From: Anaerolineae bacterium
GTDB taxonomy: Bacteria > Chloroflexota > Anaerolineae > Aggregatilineales > Phototrophicaceae
Assembly (NCBI GenBank): GCA_025454675.1
Contig: JALONZ010000106.1
Span: forward strand, 1-8,977
Direction of reading: 5' to 3'
Length of the DNA: 8,977 nucleotides
In this document: positions 1 through 6,294 of the stretch, piece after piece
Layout: every line of letters starts with the position of its first letter
How positions within the stretch are numbered: position 1 is the first letter of the stretch
Position numbers and translations under genes: made by a program
Notes under the pieces: model-generated
Databases searched by the model: none
Seen by the model: only the letters and a program-made list of their open reading frames with translations
Told to the model about the DNA's origin: nothing

Positions 1-140
1 CAATTCTTTAACCGTCAGCATAGGTGATGCTCCCATTGTGGGTTAATTCGGTGATTCCCCTACGATTATAGCAGATGTATGGCTTGGCAAAAACTATTTT
101 GAAAGATTTTTCTCATACCATCCCAAACCCCGCCAAATCA

Positions 141-149
141 TGATATAAC
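141..149 (+). promoter_or_regulatory. possible extended -10 promoter for the NifU-N gene
   Basis: The bases TG-A-TATAAC form an extended -10 element: TGn, then a hexamer one base from TATAAT. No convincing -35 lies 16-18 bp upstream, which extended -10 promoters tolerate. The predicted start near 156 falls inside the left arm of the hairpin at 152-178. Motif match only. Confidence 0.4.
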
Positions 150-151
150 AG

Positions 152-190
152 AGGCGCTCATCATCGCACCGAGCGCCTTTGTGTTTTTTT
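152..190 (+). terminator. rho-independent terminator-like hairpin
   Basis: A perfect 8-bp stem (AGGCGCTC at 152-159, GAGCGCCT at 171-178) encloses an 11-base loop. It is followed by a T-rich run with seven consecutive Ts at 184-190. This is the classical intrinsic terminator layout, probably ending a gene lying left of the window. It sits just upstream of the NifU-N gene's ribosome binding site, so a leader hairpin is an alternative. Confidence 0.6.
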
Positions 191-208
191 GTACCGAAAG
201 GACGAATC

Positions 209-493
209 ATGTCTGAATATGTGACCTTTGAAATGGAATCTACCGATAATCCTGATGTGATGCTCCTCATCACCAACCAAGACCTGACGCAGGATGAAAC
301 TAGCGAACATTACCCCACCCCAGAAGATGGTGAAGCGGGGTCGCCGATTGCCCAAACCTTATTTTTTGGGGTGAGTGGCATCCAAGCCCTGACGATTGAC
401 AGCAACACGCTCATCATCACACGCCAAGACGATGTGATATGGGAATTGTTGCTGGATGATATTCGCAATACCTTGCGCGACTTTTTCTTATAG
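209..493 (+). CDS. single-domain NifU/Nfu N-terminal-like protein
   Basis: The 94-residue product resembles the Nfu N-terminal domain (Scaffold protein Nfu/NifU N type) over almost its whole length. Visible hallmarks are the SPIAQTLF segment (residues 45-52), the GVSGIQALTI strand (54-63), the LIITR segment (68-72) where the family has an ITV(T)K-like strand, and the W-containing C-terminal helix from about 78. In full Nfu proteins this domain precedes a CxxC Fe-S scaffold domain. Here that domain is absent and the protein contains no cysteine, so it cannot carry a cluster itself. A role as partner or regulator in Fe-S handling is inference. The ATG at 209 is chosen because AAAGGA (197-202) lies 6 nt upstream; a TTG-led extension from 179 would begin inside the terminator hairpin. 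The stop TAG overlaps the stop of the convergent ATPase gene. Family call fairly sure, function not. Confidence 0.78.
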   Translation: MSEYVTFEMESTDNPDVMLLITNQDLTQDETSEHYPTPEDGEAGSPIAQTLFFGVSGIQALTIDSNTLIITRQDDVIWELLLDDIRNTLRDFFL

Positions 494-2902
494 GCGCAAG
501 TGAGGCGATTCGCCATCATCATTCGCCAGCGTATAAATCTGATGCAACAGCAGGCGTTGGCGCATCGTGCGACGGGTGAGCAGTGTGACCAGCATGAACA
601 GGCTCATCACCAGCGCCATGAGTTCAATCGGTGGCAAATAAAATTGGAAAATTTGCGGGACGAGCATGGCAACCGCCATCGTCCCAAAGGTGAACGCCAA
701 GATGATGAATGTGCCGATTGGATATAGGCGATACGTGCGCGGATTCCACATATCAATCCCGCACACATTCAGCGAAATGTTCAAGCTATACAGCGTCATG
801 AACAACGTCATGGCATATTGTGCCTGTTTGAGGTCGAATGACCAAAACGCCACCAAAAACATCAGCGCCATGCCACCCGCGCCAAAAAATCCACTGATGA
901 TGACATAATCCAGCACATCGCGCCGAAAACTTTGGATGAATTGCGGACGCAACAATCCCAGCGCCATAAATCCACCGGGCATATTGATGGGTCCAAAACC
1001 CGACCAGCTAATCTGAATGGCGGTGACGGGGAACGGGAGCGCCATCACCAGCACGAATACGAATAGCAGGGTGTTATAAAAATTTTTAGCGAGGAATAAT
1101 TTCGCTGTGCCGTATAGGGTTTGTGTGATTTCTGTCCCCTCTTTGAAGGCGAGAGGCAATGTGGACATATTGTTATCCAGCAATACAATATCCGCCACAT
1201 CTTTACTGATTTGCGCCCCGTCATTCATCACAATGGCAACATCGGCGGCTTTTAGCGCAGGGACATCATTCATGCCATCCCCCACCATCGCCACATATTC
1301 GCCTTGTTCGCGCAAACTTTGGATGATGCGCCGTTTGGTATCGGGTTCAACCCGCGCAAACACATCTGCCTCATGCACCGCTTGGGCAAAATGGACATCA
1401 TCCATCGCATCCAACTCCGCGCCTGTGTAGGCTTGTTGGACATTCATCCCCGCCAATGTCGCAACGGCTTTCACCGTTTGGATATTATCCCCAGAAATGA
1501 CTTTTGGGCGCACATTTTGGCTGATGAATGAGGCGAGGGTGCTATTGATATTTTCGCGGATTTCATCCCGAATGACAATCAGCGCCACAGGCTGAACCGT
1601 TTCGGTATCGAGTGGATAATCGGGCAGGGGTGGCAATTCGGCGCGGGCAAATGCCAACACGCGCAACCCCGCCGCCGATAATTCTATAACTTGGGCATGG
1701 GCAGGATGATTCGGCTTGAGGACACGTTCAGGCGCACCCAACACAAAAATCGCCTCACGGAACACCATCGCGCCCCATTTGCGTCCTGATGTGAACGGGA
1801 TTTCGTATTCTTTTTGTGGGAATTTATCATCAGGGTGAATATCTAAAAATTGGGCGATGGCGGTGGCGGTGGTGTTTTGATGCGACAGGTTGCCGGTATA
1901 AATTCGCAAGTCATTGGTGATGTCGTCATAAAATTGGCTACTGATGGGGATAATTTCATTCACAAATAATTTATTCTGCGTCAGGGTGCCTGTTTTATCG
2001 AAACATAACACCGTCACATTGGCGATGGATTCTACCGCGTTAATCCGTTGGATGAGCGTGCGGTGTCGGCTAATTTTAATCGCGCCGATGCTGAGTGCCA
2101 AAATCGCGGTCAGGATTAACCCCTGTGGCACAAGGCTGGTGGTGAACACGACCATATTCCGCACGGTGTTCAAAAAGCCTATTTCAGTATTGATGCCCGC
2201 CATAAATACCATCGGACCCAGCACAAATAACACCAACAGGGTGAAGCGCACAATCACGGCGATATACCGTTGCGTGGGCGTGAGGGTCACTTTATACGTT
2301 TTTGCGACGGCGGTCAATTTATTGGCGGTGCTATGTGCGCCCACGCGGGTGGCTTGCATAATCCCCGACCCCGCGATGCAAAACGACCCCGATGTCACAG
2401 GGTCATTTGGGGCTTTATACACCGCGTCCGATTCGCCTGTCAGGTGTGATTCGTCAATTTCGAGGCTGTCGGCTTCGATAATCACGCCGTCCACTGCCAA
2501 CCTGTCGCCAGGAGTGATGAAAATGAGGTCGTCTTTGACCACTTGTTGGTTCAAAACCGTTTGACGTGTGCCATCGCGCAATACATCCGCTTTTTGTGGG
2601 GCAAGGCTGGCGAGTTCATTGAGTTTGCGCTTGGCGAGAATTTCTTGAATTGTGCCGATGAGCGAATTGGTCACAACGCTAAAACCCGCAAAGAGGACAG
2701 TGAAATAATCTTGGGAGATGAGGACGATGAGGAGTAATACGAATAAGAGCATGTTGAACACATTAAACAAGTTGTCGCGTAAAATTTGTATATAAGTTCG
2801 TCCAACACGCGCCTTAAAATAATTCGATTCCCCGCGTGCAATGCGCTGGCGCACGTCACTGGCAGTCAATCCACGCAATGGGGTTGGTATTTTATCCATC
2901 AT
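488..2902 (-). CDS. HAD-type P-type cation-transporting ATPase (CtpE-like)
   Basis: The 804-residue inner-membrane pump is complete. The actuator domain carries TGES (155-158). The phosphorylation motif is DKTGTLT with acceptor Asp302. The nucleotide-binding domain shows FTSGRKWGAMVF (370-381) and GLRVLAFAR (412-420). The hinge motifs are KVISGDN (467-473) and MVGDGMNDVPALKAADVA (539-556). Hydrophobic segments fit ten helices: about 45-63, 66-88, 213-235, 249-275, 606-628, 636-651, 664-687, 695-713, 727-748 and 757-775. There is no N-terminal metal-binding domain and no CPC motif, so it is not a heavy-metal P1B pump. The sequence style matches the CtpE/Streptococcus CaxP-like group, known for Ca2+ export or uptake; Ca2+ as substrate is therefore inferred. 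The helix-4 motif reads VPQGL (258-262) where PEGL is usual. The start has two consecutive ATGs (2902 and 2899) and only a weak AGAAAG upstream, so the exact start is uncertain by one codon. It is transcribed divergently from the DM13 gene and overlaps the NifU-N gene tail to tail. Confidence 0.94.
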   Translation of the reverse strand: MMDKIPTPLRGLTASDVRQRIARGESNYFKARVGRTYIQILRDNLFNVFNMLLFVLLLIVLISQDYFTVLFAGFSVVTNSLIGTIQEILAKRKLNELASLAPQKADVLRDGTRQTVLNQQVVKDDLIFITPGDRLAVDGVIIEADSLEIDESHLTGESDAVYKAPNDPVTSGSFCIAGSGIMQATRVGAHSTANKLTAVAKTYKVTLTPTQRYIAVIVRFTLLVLFVLGPMVFMAGINTEIGFLNTVRNMVVFTTSLVPQGLILTAILALSIGAIKISRHRTLIQRINAVESIANVTVLCFDKTGTLTQNKLFVNEIIPISSQFYDDITNDLRIYTGNLSHQNTTATAIAQFLDIHPDDKFPQKEYEIPFTSGRKWGAMVFREAIFVLGAPERVLKPNHPAHAQVIELSAAGLRVLAFARAELPPLPDYPLDTETVQPVALIVIRDEIRENINSTLASFISQNVRPKVISGDNIQTVKAVATLAGMNVQQAYTGAELDAMDDVHFAQAVHEADVFARVEPDTKRRIIQSLREQGEYVAMVGDGMNDVPALKAADVAIVMNDGAQISKDVADIVLLDNNMSTLPLAFKEGTEITQTLYGTAKLFLAKNFYNTLLFVFVLVMALPFPVTAIQISWSGFGPINMPGGFMALGLLRPQFIQSFRRDVLDYVIISGFFGAGGMALMFLVAFWSFDLKQAQYAMTLFMTLYSLNISLNVCGIDMWNPRTYRLYPIGTFIILAFTFGTMAVAMLVPQIFQFYLPPIELMALVMSLFMLVTLLTRRTMRQRLLLHQIYTLANDDGESPHLRL

Positions 2903-2937
2903 CCAAAAACTTTCTAGTGTGTTAAAATCTGCTTAGT

Positions 2938-2966
2938 AGTTTACACGCGATTGCCGATTTTATAAA
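2938..2966 (-). promoter_or_regulatory. possible promoter for the P-type ATPase
   Basis: On the minus strand, TTTATA (2966-2961) and TAAACT (2943-2938) are separated by 17 bp and lie about 36-64 bp upstream of the ATPase start. Each hexamer matches its consensus at four positions. They coincide with the boxes of the opposing promoter for the DM13 gene. Motif match only. Confidence 0.3.
2940..2966 (+). promoter_or_regulatory. possible promoter for the DM13-SDR-phosphoesterase group
   Basis: TTTACA (2940-2945) and TATAAA (2961-2966) each match the sigma-70 boxes at five of six positions but with a short 15-bp spacer. The predicted start near 2973 would leave a leader of about 50 nt before the ATG at 3026. 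The -10 lies in the centre of the palindrome at 2954-2971. Confidence 0.4.
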
Positions 2967-2971
2967 GTCGG
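2954..2971. repeat. 18-bp palindrome in divergent intergenic region
   Basis: The arms CCGAT and GTCGG flank an 8-bp self-complementary core TTTATAAA (2959-2966). Eight of nine base pairs match; the exception is T2958/G2967. Dyad symmetry over the putative -10 of the DM13 gene and the putative -35 of the ATPase gene is what an operator controlling both divergent genes would look like. No regulator gene is visible in the window. Confidence 0.4.
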
Positions 2972-3010
2972 GGGGCGATTCTCGCATCCCGCGCTAGGCA
3001 TCACAACATC

Positions 3011-3017
3011 AAAAGGA
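3011..3017 (+). promoter_or_regulatory. ribosome binding site fixing the DM13 gene start
   Basis: AAAAGGA ends 8 nt before the ATG at 3026. An earlier in-frame ATG at 3017 overlaps this site and is therefore not the likely start. Confidence 0.6.
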
Positions 3018-3025
3018 TGTACAAC

Positions 3026-3694
3026 ATGGGAAATTTGCGCGTCATTGCGATTATGATTGGCTTTTTATTGATTGTCGCTGTATTCACCTATCCCACTTGG
3101 CGACCACGCCCTGTTGCAGAAAATACCGAAGATATTTTTCCGGAATTATCTGAAGATTTACGGGATGGGTTTACCAGCCTGCCCCAAGATATTCAAGAAA
3201 TTTATTTGACCCTGCGTGGCGAAAATGGTCGGATTGCCGCGGCATTGGTCACAGCACGCCTAACCCCCCCAGAACGGCTTATTGAAGATTTGCCCGACAT
3301 ATCGAATGCGCCCCAAATCGCAGGTGGCATATTTGCGCCAATTGTATTACCCGCCGATGAAGTAGACCGCGAATTACCCCCCTATTATCCCTTATATGCG
3401 AATGCGCTTGGGGATGTGAAGATTTATCGCTATCCCGATGAACGCAAAATCTTGCGCCTCGAAAATTTTAGCATCGTGAACGGTCCCAATTTGCGCGTTT
3501 ATTTAGCCGTCCTCACCAATCCGTTGAATACCGAAGAATTGGGGAACACCTATATTGATTTGGGTGCATTAAAATCTAATTCGGGCAACCAAAATTATGA
3601 CATTCCGCGCGAATTGAATCTGGGTGATTATGCCAGTGTGGTGATATATGACCTTGTTTCGGGGCATCTATTTGGCGTTGCACGCATTGGTTAG
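3026..3694 (+). CDS. membrane-anchored DM13-domain protein
   Basis: The 222-residue protein begins with a hydrophobic anchor (about residues 4-21) and no clear cleavage site, so the bulk is predicted to face outside. Residues 22-115 are an acidic, partly helical stretch I do not recognise. Residues about 123-221 match a DM13 domain: GDVKIYRYPDERKILRLENF (129-148), NGPNLRVYL (152-160), the LGALKSNSGNQNYDIP block (179-194) and SVVIYDLVSGHLFGVARI (204-221). DM13 domains have been proposed to act in extracellular redox or electron transfer through a conserved cysteine near the last strand. Here that position is Asp209 and the whole protein lacks cysteine, so a redox role is doubtful. The start at 3026 is set by AAAAGGA (3011-3017). 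The SDR gene follows after 39 bp on the same strand. Domain call is solid, function open. Confidence 0.85.
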   Translation: MGNLRVIAIMIGFLLIVAVFTYPTWRPRPVAENTEDIFPELSEDLRDGFTSLPQDIQEIYLTLRGENGRIAAALVTARLTPPERLIEDLPDISNAPQIAGGIFAPIVLPADEVDRELPPYYPLYANALGDVKIYRYPDERKILRLENFSIVNGPNLRVYLAVLTNPLNTEELGNTYIDLGALKSNSGNQNYDIPRELNLGDYASVVIYDLVSGHLFGVARIG

Positions 3695-3733
3695 GTATTA
3701 TCAACAAAAATATTCAAAAATAGGAGTTTTTTC

Positions 3734-4480
3734 ATGCAAATAGACCTCACCAACCAAGTCGCACTGGTCACAGGGAGCGCCCATCGCGTGGGGCGAGCGA
3801 TTGCCCTCGCGCTTGCCAAAGCGGGTGTGCATATCATCGTTCATTATAATAGTGCCGAACCCGCCGTTGTTCGCAACACCCTCCATGAGATTAAATCGTA
3901 TGGGGTAGATGCGATTAGTATTCAAGCCGATTTGAGCAAACCGGATGGCGTGGGCTATGTGTTTTCGGAGATTGACGAACATTTTGGCAGGCTGAATATC
4001 TTGGTGAATAGCGCATCGGTATTTCATAAAAATCGGTTGTTAGAGGTCTCACATGACGATTGGCAAAAATCGCTGGATGTCAACCTCACTGCGCCATTTT
4101 TATGCACACAAGGCGCTGTTTCCATGTTCAAACGCAATTCACCCTCTGGCGGGGCGATTATCAATATTTGCGATTATGGCTCGGTGCAACCTTGGTTGGA
4201 GCGTGTAGACCATAACATCAGCAAGGCGGGGTTATGGATGCTCACCCAAGTGAGCGCACTCAGTTTGGGCGCGGATAATATCCGTGTGAACGCCGTATTA
4301 CCCGGTCCCGTGATGAAATCACCGGATATGACCAATGAGTATTGGAGCAAAATCGGCGCAAGTTTGCCCCTCAAACGCACAGGCGATGAAAATGATGTGG
4401 CGCGGGCAGTGGTCTATTTGGCAGGTGAAAGTTTCATCACTGGCACATTATTAACTGTCAATGGGGGTGAGACATTGTAA
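3734..4480 (+). CDS. short-chain dehydrogenase/reductase, pteridine-reductase-like
   Basis: The 248-residue classical-length SDR has a Rossmann fold. The cofactor motif TGSAHRVGRAIA (14-25) has an Arg (R19) and is followed by HYNSAEPAV (37-45); both recall PTR1/FolM-type NADPH-dependent pteridine reductases. NSAS (92-95) matches the NAG-type motif, N117 lies in VNLTAPF, and PGPV (190-193) follows the active site. In PTR1 the catalytic set is Asp-13-Tyr-4-Lys instead of Ser-Tyr-Lys. Here Asp147 and Lys164 hold the same spacing, but the Tyr position is His160 (codon CAT at 4211-4213). Substrate is unknown; pterin reduction is an inference from the family and the altered residue may change or abolish it. 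AGGAG (3722-3726) lies 7 nt before the ATG. The phosphoesterase starts one base after this stop, so the two are very likely co-transcribed. Confidence 0.92.
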   Translation: MQIDLTNQVALVTGSAHRVGRAIALALAKAGVHIIVHYNSAEPAVVRNTLHEIKSYGVDAISIQADLSKPDGVGYVFSEIDEHFGRLNILVNSASVFHKNRLLEVSHDDWQKSLDVNLTAPFLCTQGAVSMFKRNSPSGGAIINICDYGSVQPWLERVDHNISKAGLWMLTQVSALSLGADNIRVNAVLPGPVMKSPDMTNEYWSKIGASLPLKRTGDENDVARAVVYLAGESFITGTLLTVNGGETL

Positions 4481-4481
4481 T

Positions 4482-5288
4482 ATGCCTCGCATCGCATGGT
4501 TAACCGATATTCACTTAGAATTTTTGAATCGTTCCCAACTGGAAACCTTTTTGACCACCCTCGCCACCGCCAACATTGATGCGTTGTGGATTACAGGCGA
4601 TATTGCCCAAGCGCCAACCCTTCATACCTACCTCAATGCCATGCTCAAAGCCACCATGAAGCCCATTTATTATGTGTTGGGCAATCATGATTATTATCAT
4701 GGGAGCATCCCAGAAGTACGCGACCTTGTGACCAAACTGACCACGCGCACCAGTGGCATGGTCTGGTTGCCTGCGGGTGGCGTGGTGGAAATCACCAAAT
4801 CAGTCGGATTGGTGGGGCATGATGGTTGGAGTGATGGGCGGTATGGTGATTTTATGAAATCCAGCATCATGCTCAATGATTATGTCCTCATCAACGAACT
4901 GAAATTTAATAATCAATTTTCACTCCTCACCAAATTACGCGGATTGGCAGATGAAGCCGCGCATTATCTCCATCAGCAATTGCCCATCGCCGCGGGGCGC
5001 TATTCACAAGTGTTTGTACTCATCCATCCCCCGCCATTCATGGAAGTGTGTTATCACAAAGGCAAGTTATACACACCAGATAACCCCTTTTTGCCTCATT
5101 TCTCGTCGAAAGCGGTGGGTGATGTGCTACTGGATGTGGCTAATAAGCATCCACAGACCCATTTTACGGTGTTATGTGGTCACACACACGGCGGGGGCGA
5201 AGCACAAATGCGCCCCAATTTGCGCGTATTGAATGGGCAGGCAGAATATCGGCATCCACAAATTCAACGGATTTTTGAATTTGCTTAA
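4482..5288 (+). CDS. calcineurin-like metallophosphoesterase
   Basis: The 268-residue cytoplasmic protein (no signal peptide) carries the complete two-metal phosphoesterase set: TDIH (Asp9, His11), TGD (Asp40), GNHDYY (Asn68, His69), LIHPPP (His182) and GHTH (His234, His236). These residues coordinate a dinuclear centre that hydrolyses phosphomonoesters or diesters; the actual substrate cannot be read from the sequence. An in-frame ATG at 4461 lies within the SDR gene, but the ATG at 4482 puts the DxH motif at residues 9-11 as is usual, and the GGGGGTGAG tract (4463-4471) upstream can serve as the ribosome binding site. Only one base separates it from the SDR stop, implying translational coupling. 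No clear terminator follows, although the palindrome at 5363-5386 lies 75 bp downstream. Confidence 0.9.
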   Translation: MPRIAWLTDIHLEFLNRSQLETFLTTLATANIDALWITGDIAQAPTLHTYLNAMLKATMKPIYYVLGNHDYYHGSIPEVRDLVTKLTTRTSGMVWLPAGGVVEITKSVGLVGHDGWSDGRYGDFMKSSIMLNDYVLINELKFNNQFSLLTKLRGLADEAAHYLHQQLPIAAGRYSQVFVLIHPPPFMEVCYHKGKLYTPDNPFLPHFSSKAVGDVLLDVANKHPQTHFTVLCGHTHGGGEAQMRPNLRVLNGQAEYRHPQIQRIFEFA

Positions 5289-5341
5289 TGAAGATTTAAG
5301 CCCATTTTTGCGACTGGACTTATATTTTTCACGTAAAATGG

Positions 5342-5350
5342 TGATATGAT
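5342..5350 (+). promoter_or_regulatory. possible extended -10 promoter for the esterase gene
   Basis: TG-A-TATGAT is an extended -10 element one base from consensus, with no good -35 upstream. The predicted start near 5357 would place the 24-bp palindrome at the very 5' end of the transcript. Confidence 0.4.
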
Positions 5351-5362
5351 GAAGCATCTAAA

Positions 5363-5386
5363 AAGGGCGCAACATGTTGCGCCCTT
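5363..5386. repeat. 24-bp perfect palindrome, REP-like
   Basis: Arms AAGGGCGCAA (5363-5372) and TTGCGCCCTT (5377-5386) flank CATG, giving exact dyad symmetry with no mismatch. As RNA it forms a 10-bp hairpin with a 4-base loop. Five As precede it on the plus strand, so minus-strand RNA would end in a U run and could terminate; the plus strand has no T tract after it. GGGCGCAAC-type palindromes of this kind resemble dispersed intergenic REP/MITE-like elements, but only this copy is in the window. It lies between the phosphoesterase stop and the esterase ribosome binding site. Confidence 0.7.
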
Positions 5387-5404
5387 ACGCATGATAGTGA
5401 TTTT

Positions 5405-5408
5405 AGGA
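5405..5408 (+). promoter_or_regulatory. ribosome binding site deciding the esterase start
   Basis: AGGA lies 9 nt before the ATG at 5418. It favours that start over the in-frame ATGs at 5346, 5349, 5391 and 5409; the first two would force translation through the palindrome. Confidence 0.5.
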
Positions 5409-5417
5409 ATGATAGAG

Positions 5418-6257
5418 ATGAAACACAACATCACATGGCTGGATTATCATGAGTTGCGCCCGAATAACACGGTGGATGGCATCCTCCGCATCGCGCAAGA
5501 GGTACATAGCCCACAATTGAATAATAAACGCGATATTCTGGTGTGGTTGCCACCCAGCTATCCGTATCAACATCGTAAACGCTACCCTGTCCTCTATTTT
5601 TTTGACGGGCAAAATTTATTTGATGGTCACACCAGTTATGCGGGTGAATGGCATGTGGATTCGACCATGATAAATCTGTCGCAAGAGGGGATTGAGGCGA
5701 TTATTGTCGGGTTGCCCAATAATGACCAGCGCCATTTGGAATATAACCCCTTTGAAGAATCACATATTGGGCGCGGGAAGGGCGATAAGACCATCGAATT
5801 CATCGCGCAGACTGTCAAACCCCTGATAGATAATTCTTTCCGCACCCTGCCCGATAAATGGAACACGGGCTTGGGCGGGTCATCTATGGGCGGTGGCATG
5901 GCGCTATTCGGTTATTTAGCCTATCCGTATATCTTTGGGTTATGCGCCGCCCTCAGCCCTGCTTATTGGTTTGGTGGCAAAAAGATGTTGGATTACGCCG
6001 CCAAGCGATATTACAACGGCGGGCGCATTTATTTGGATGTCGGGACAGCCGAAGGTAGCCAGAAAAAACCGCGCTGGTCAAAACACACCTATGCCGAGAT
6101 GTTCACCGAATCGGTGCAAACACTCTCCCAAACGTTGCTTCAAAATGGGTATCGGAATAATGACACACTCAAATTTGTGTTGGATGAGGGGGGTAGTCAT
6201 AGCGAATCGGCGTGGGCAAGGCGTTTACCCGATGCGTTGCGGTTTTTGCTCCGATGA
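5418..6257 (+). CDS. putative alpha/beta-hydrolase esterase (esterase D family)
   Basis: The 279-residue protein belongs to the putative-esterase group that includes Fes-like enterochelin esterases and esterase D. Visible hallmarks are RDILVWLPPSY (38-48), RYPVLYFFDGQNLFD (55-69), the nucleophile elbow GSSMG with Ser156 (154-158), and LDVGTAEG (206-213), which probably carries the catalytic acid near Asp207. GGSHSESAWARRLPDALRFL (258-277) includes candidate catalytic His261. All three triad regions are present, so the enzyme looks active. No signal peptide is seen, so it is predicted cytoplasmic. The substrate is unknown; no siderophore genes accompany it. The start at 5418 was chosen because AGGA lies 9 nt upstream and similarity begins soon after. 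The tRNA-Arg promoter overlaps its stop codon, and no terminator separates the two. Confidence 0.87.
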   Translation: MKHNITWLDYHELRPNNTVDGILRIAQEVHSPQLNNKRDILVWLPPSYPYQHRKRYPVLYFFDGQNLFDGHTSYAGEWHVDSTMINLSQEGIEAIIVGLPNNDQRHLEYNPFEESHIGRGKGDKTIEFIAQTVKPLIDNSFRTLPDKWNTGLGGSSMGGGMALFGYLAYPYIFGLCAALSPAYWFGGKKMLDYAAKRYYNGGRIYLDVGTAEGSQKKPRWSKHTYAEMFTESVQTLSQTLLQNGYRNNDTLKFVLDEGGSHSESAWARRLPDALRFLLR

Positions 6258-6286
6258 TTGAATTTTAATCACAAATTTGATATGCT
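6258..6286 (+). promoter_or_regulatory. promoter of the tRNA-Arg gene
   Basis: TTGAAT (6258-6263) and TATGCT (6281-6286) are separated by exactly 17 bp, and TG at 6278-6279 adds an extended -10. The start would fall near 6293, two bases before the mature tRNA 5' end, so the precursor would have almost no leader. The -35 begins directly after the esterase stop codon. Confidence 0.6.
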
Positions 6287-6294
6287 GAATGTAT

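Noticed and set aside
2..46. A frame open from the left edge reading NSLTVSIGDAPIVG then stop, a possible C-terminus of an upstream gene.
   Set aside because: Fourteen codons are too few to support a gene call. It would fit with the terminator at 152-190, but nothing else confirms it.
1944..2564. Plus-strand open frame of 206 codons.
   Set aside because: It lies wholly antisense to the well-supported ATPase, has no recognisable motif, and its composition is what antisense of a membrane-protein gene gives.
488..2902. Copper-transporting P1B ATPase, given the copper genes at the right end.
   Set aside because: It lacks a CPC motif in helix 4 and any N-terminal metal-binding domain, and it is 4.6 kb away in the opposite orientation. 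Motifs match a CtpE-like pump.
5346..5417. Longer esterase start adding 24 residues.
   Set aside because: It would translate the palindrome, has no ribosome binding site, and begins inside the predicted promoter. The ATG at 5418 has AGGA at 9 nt.
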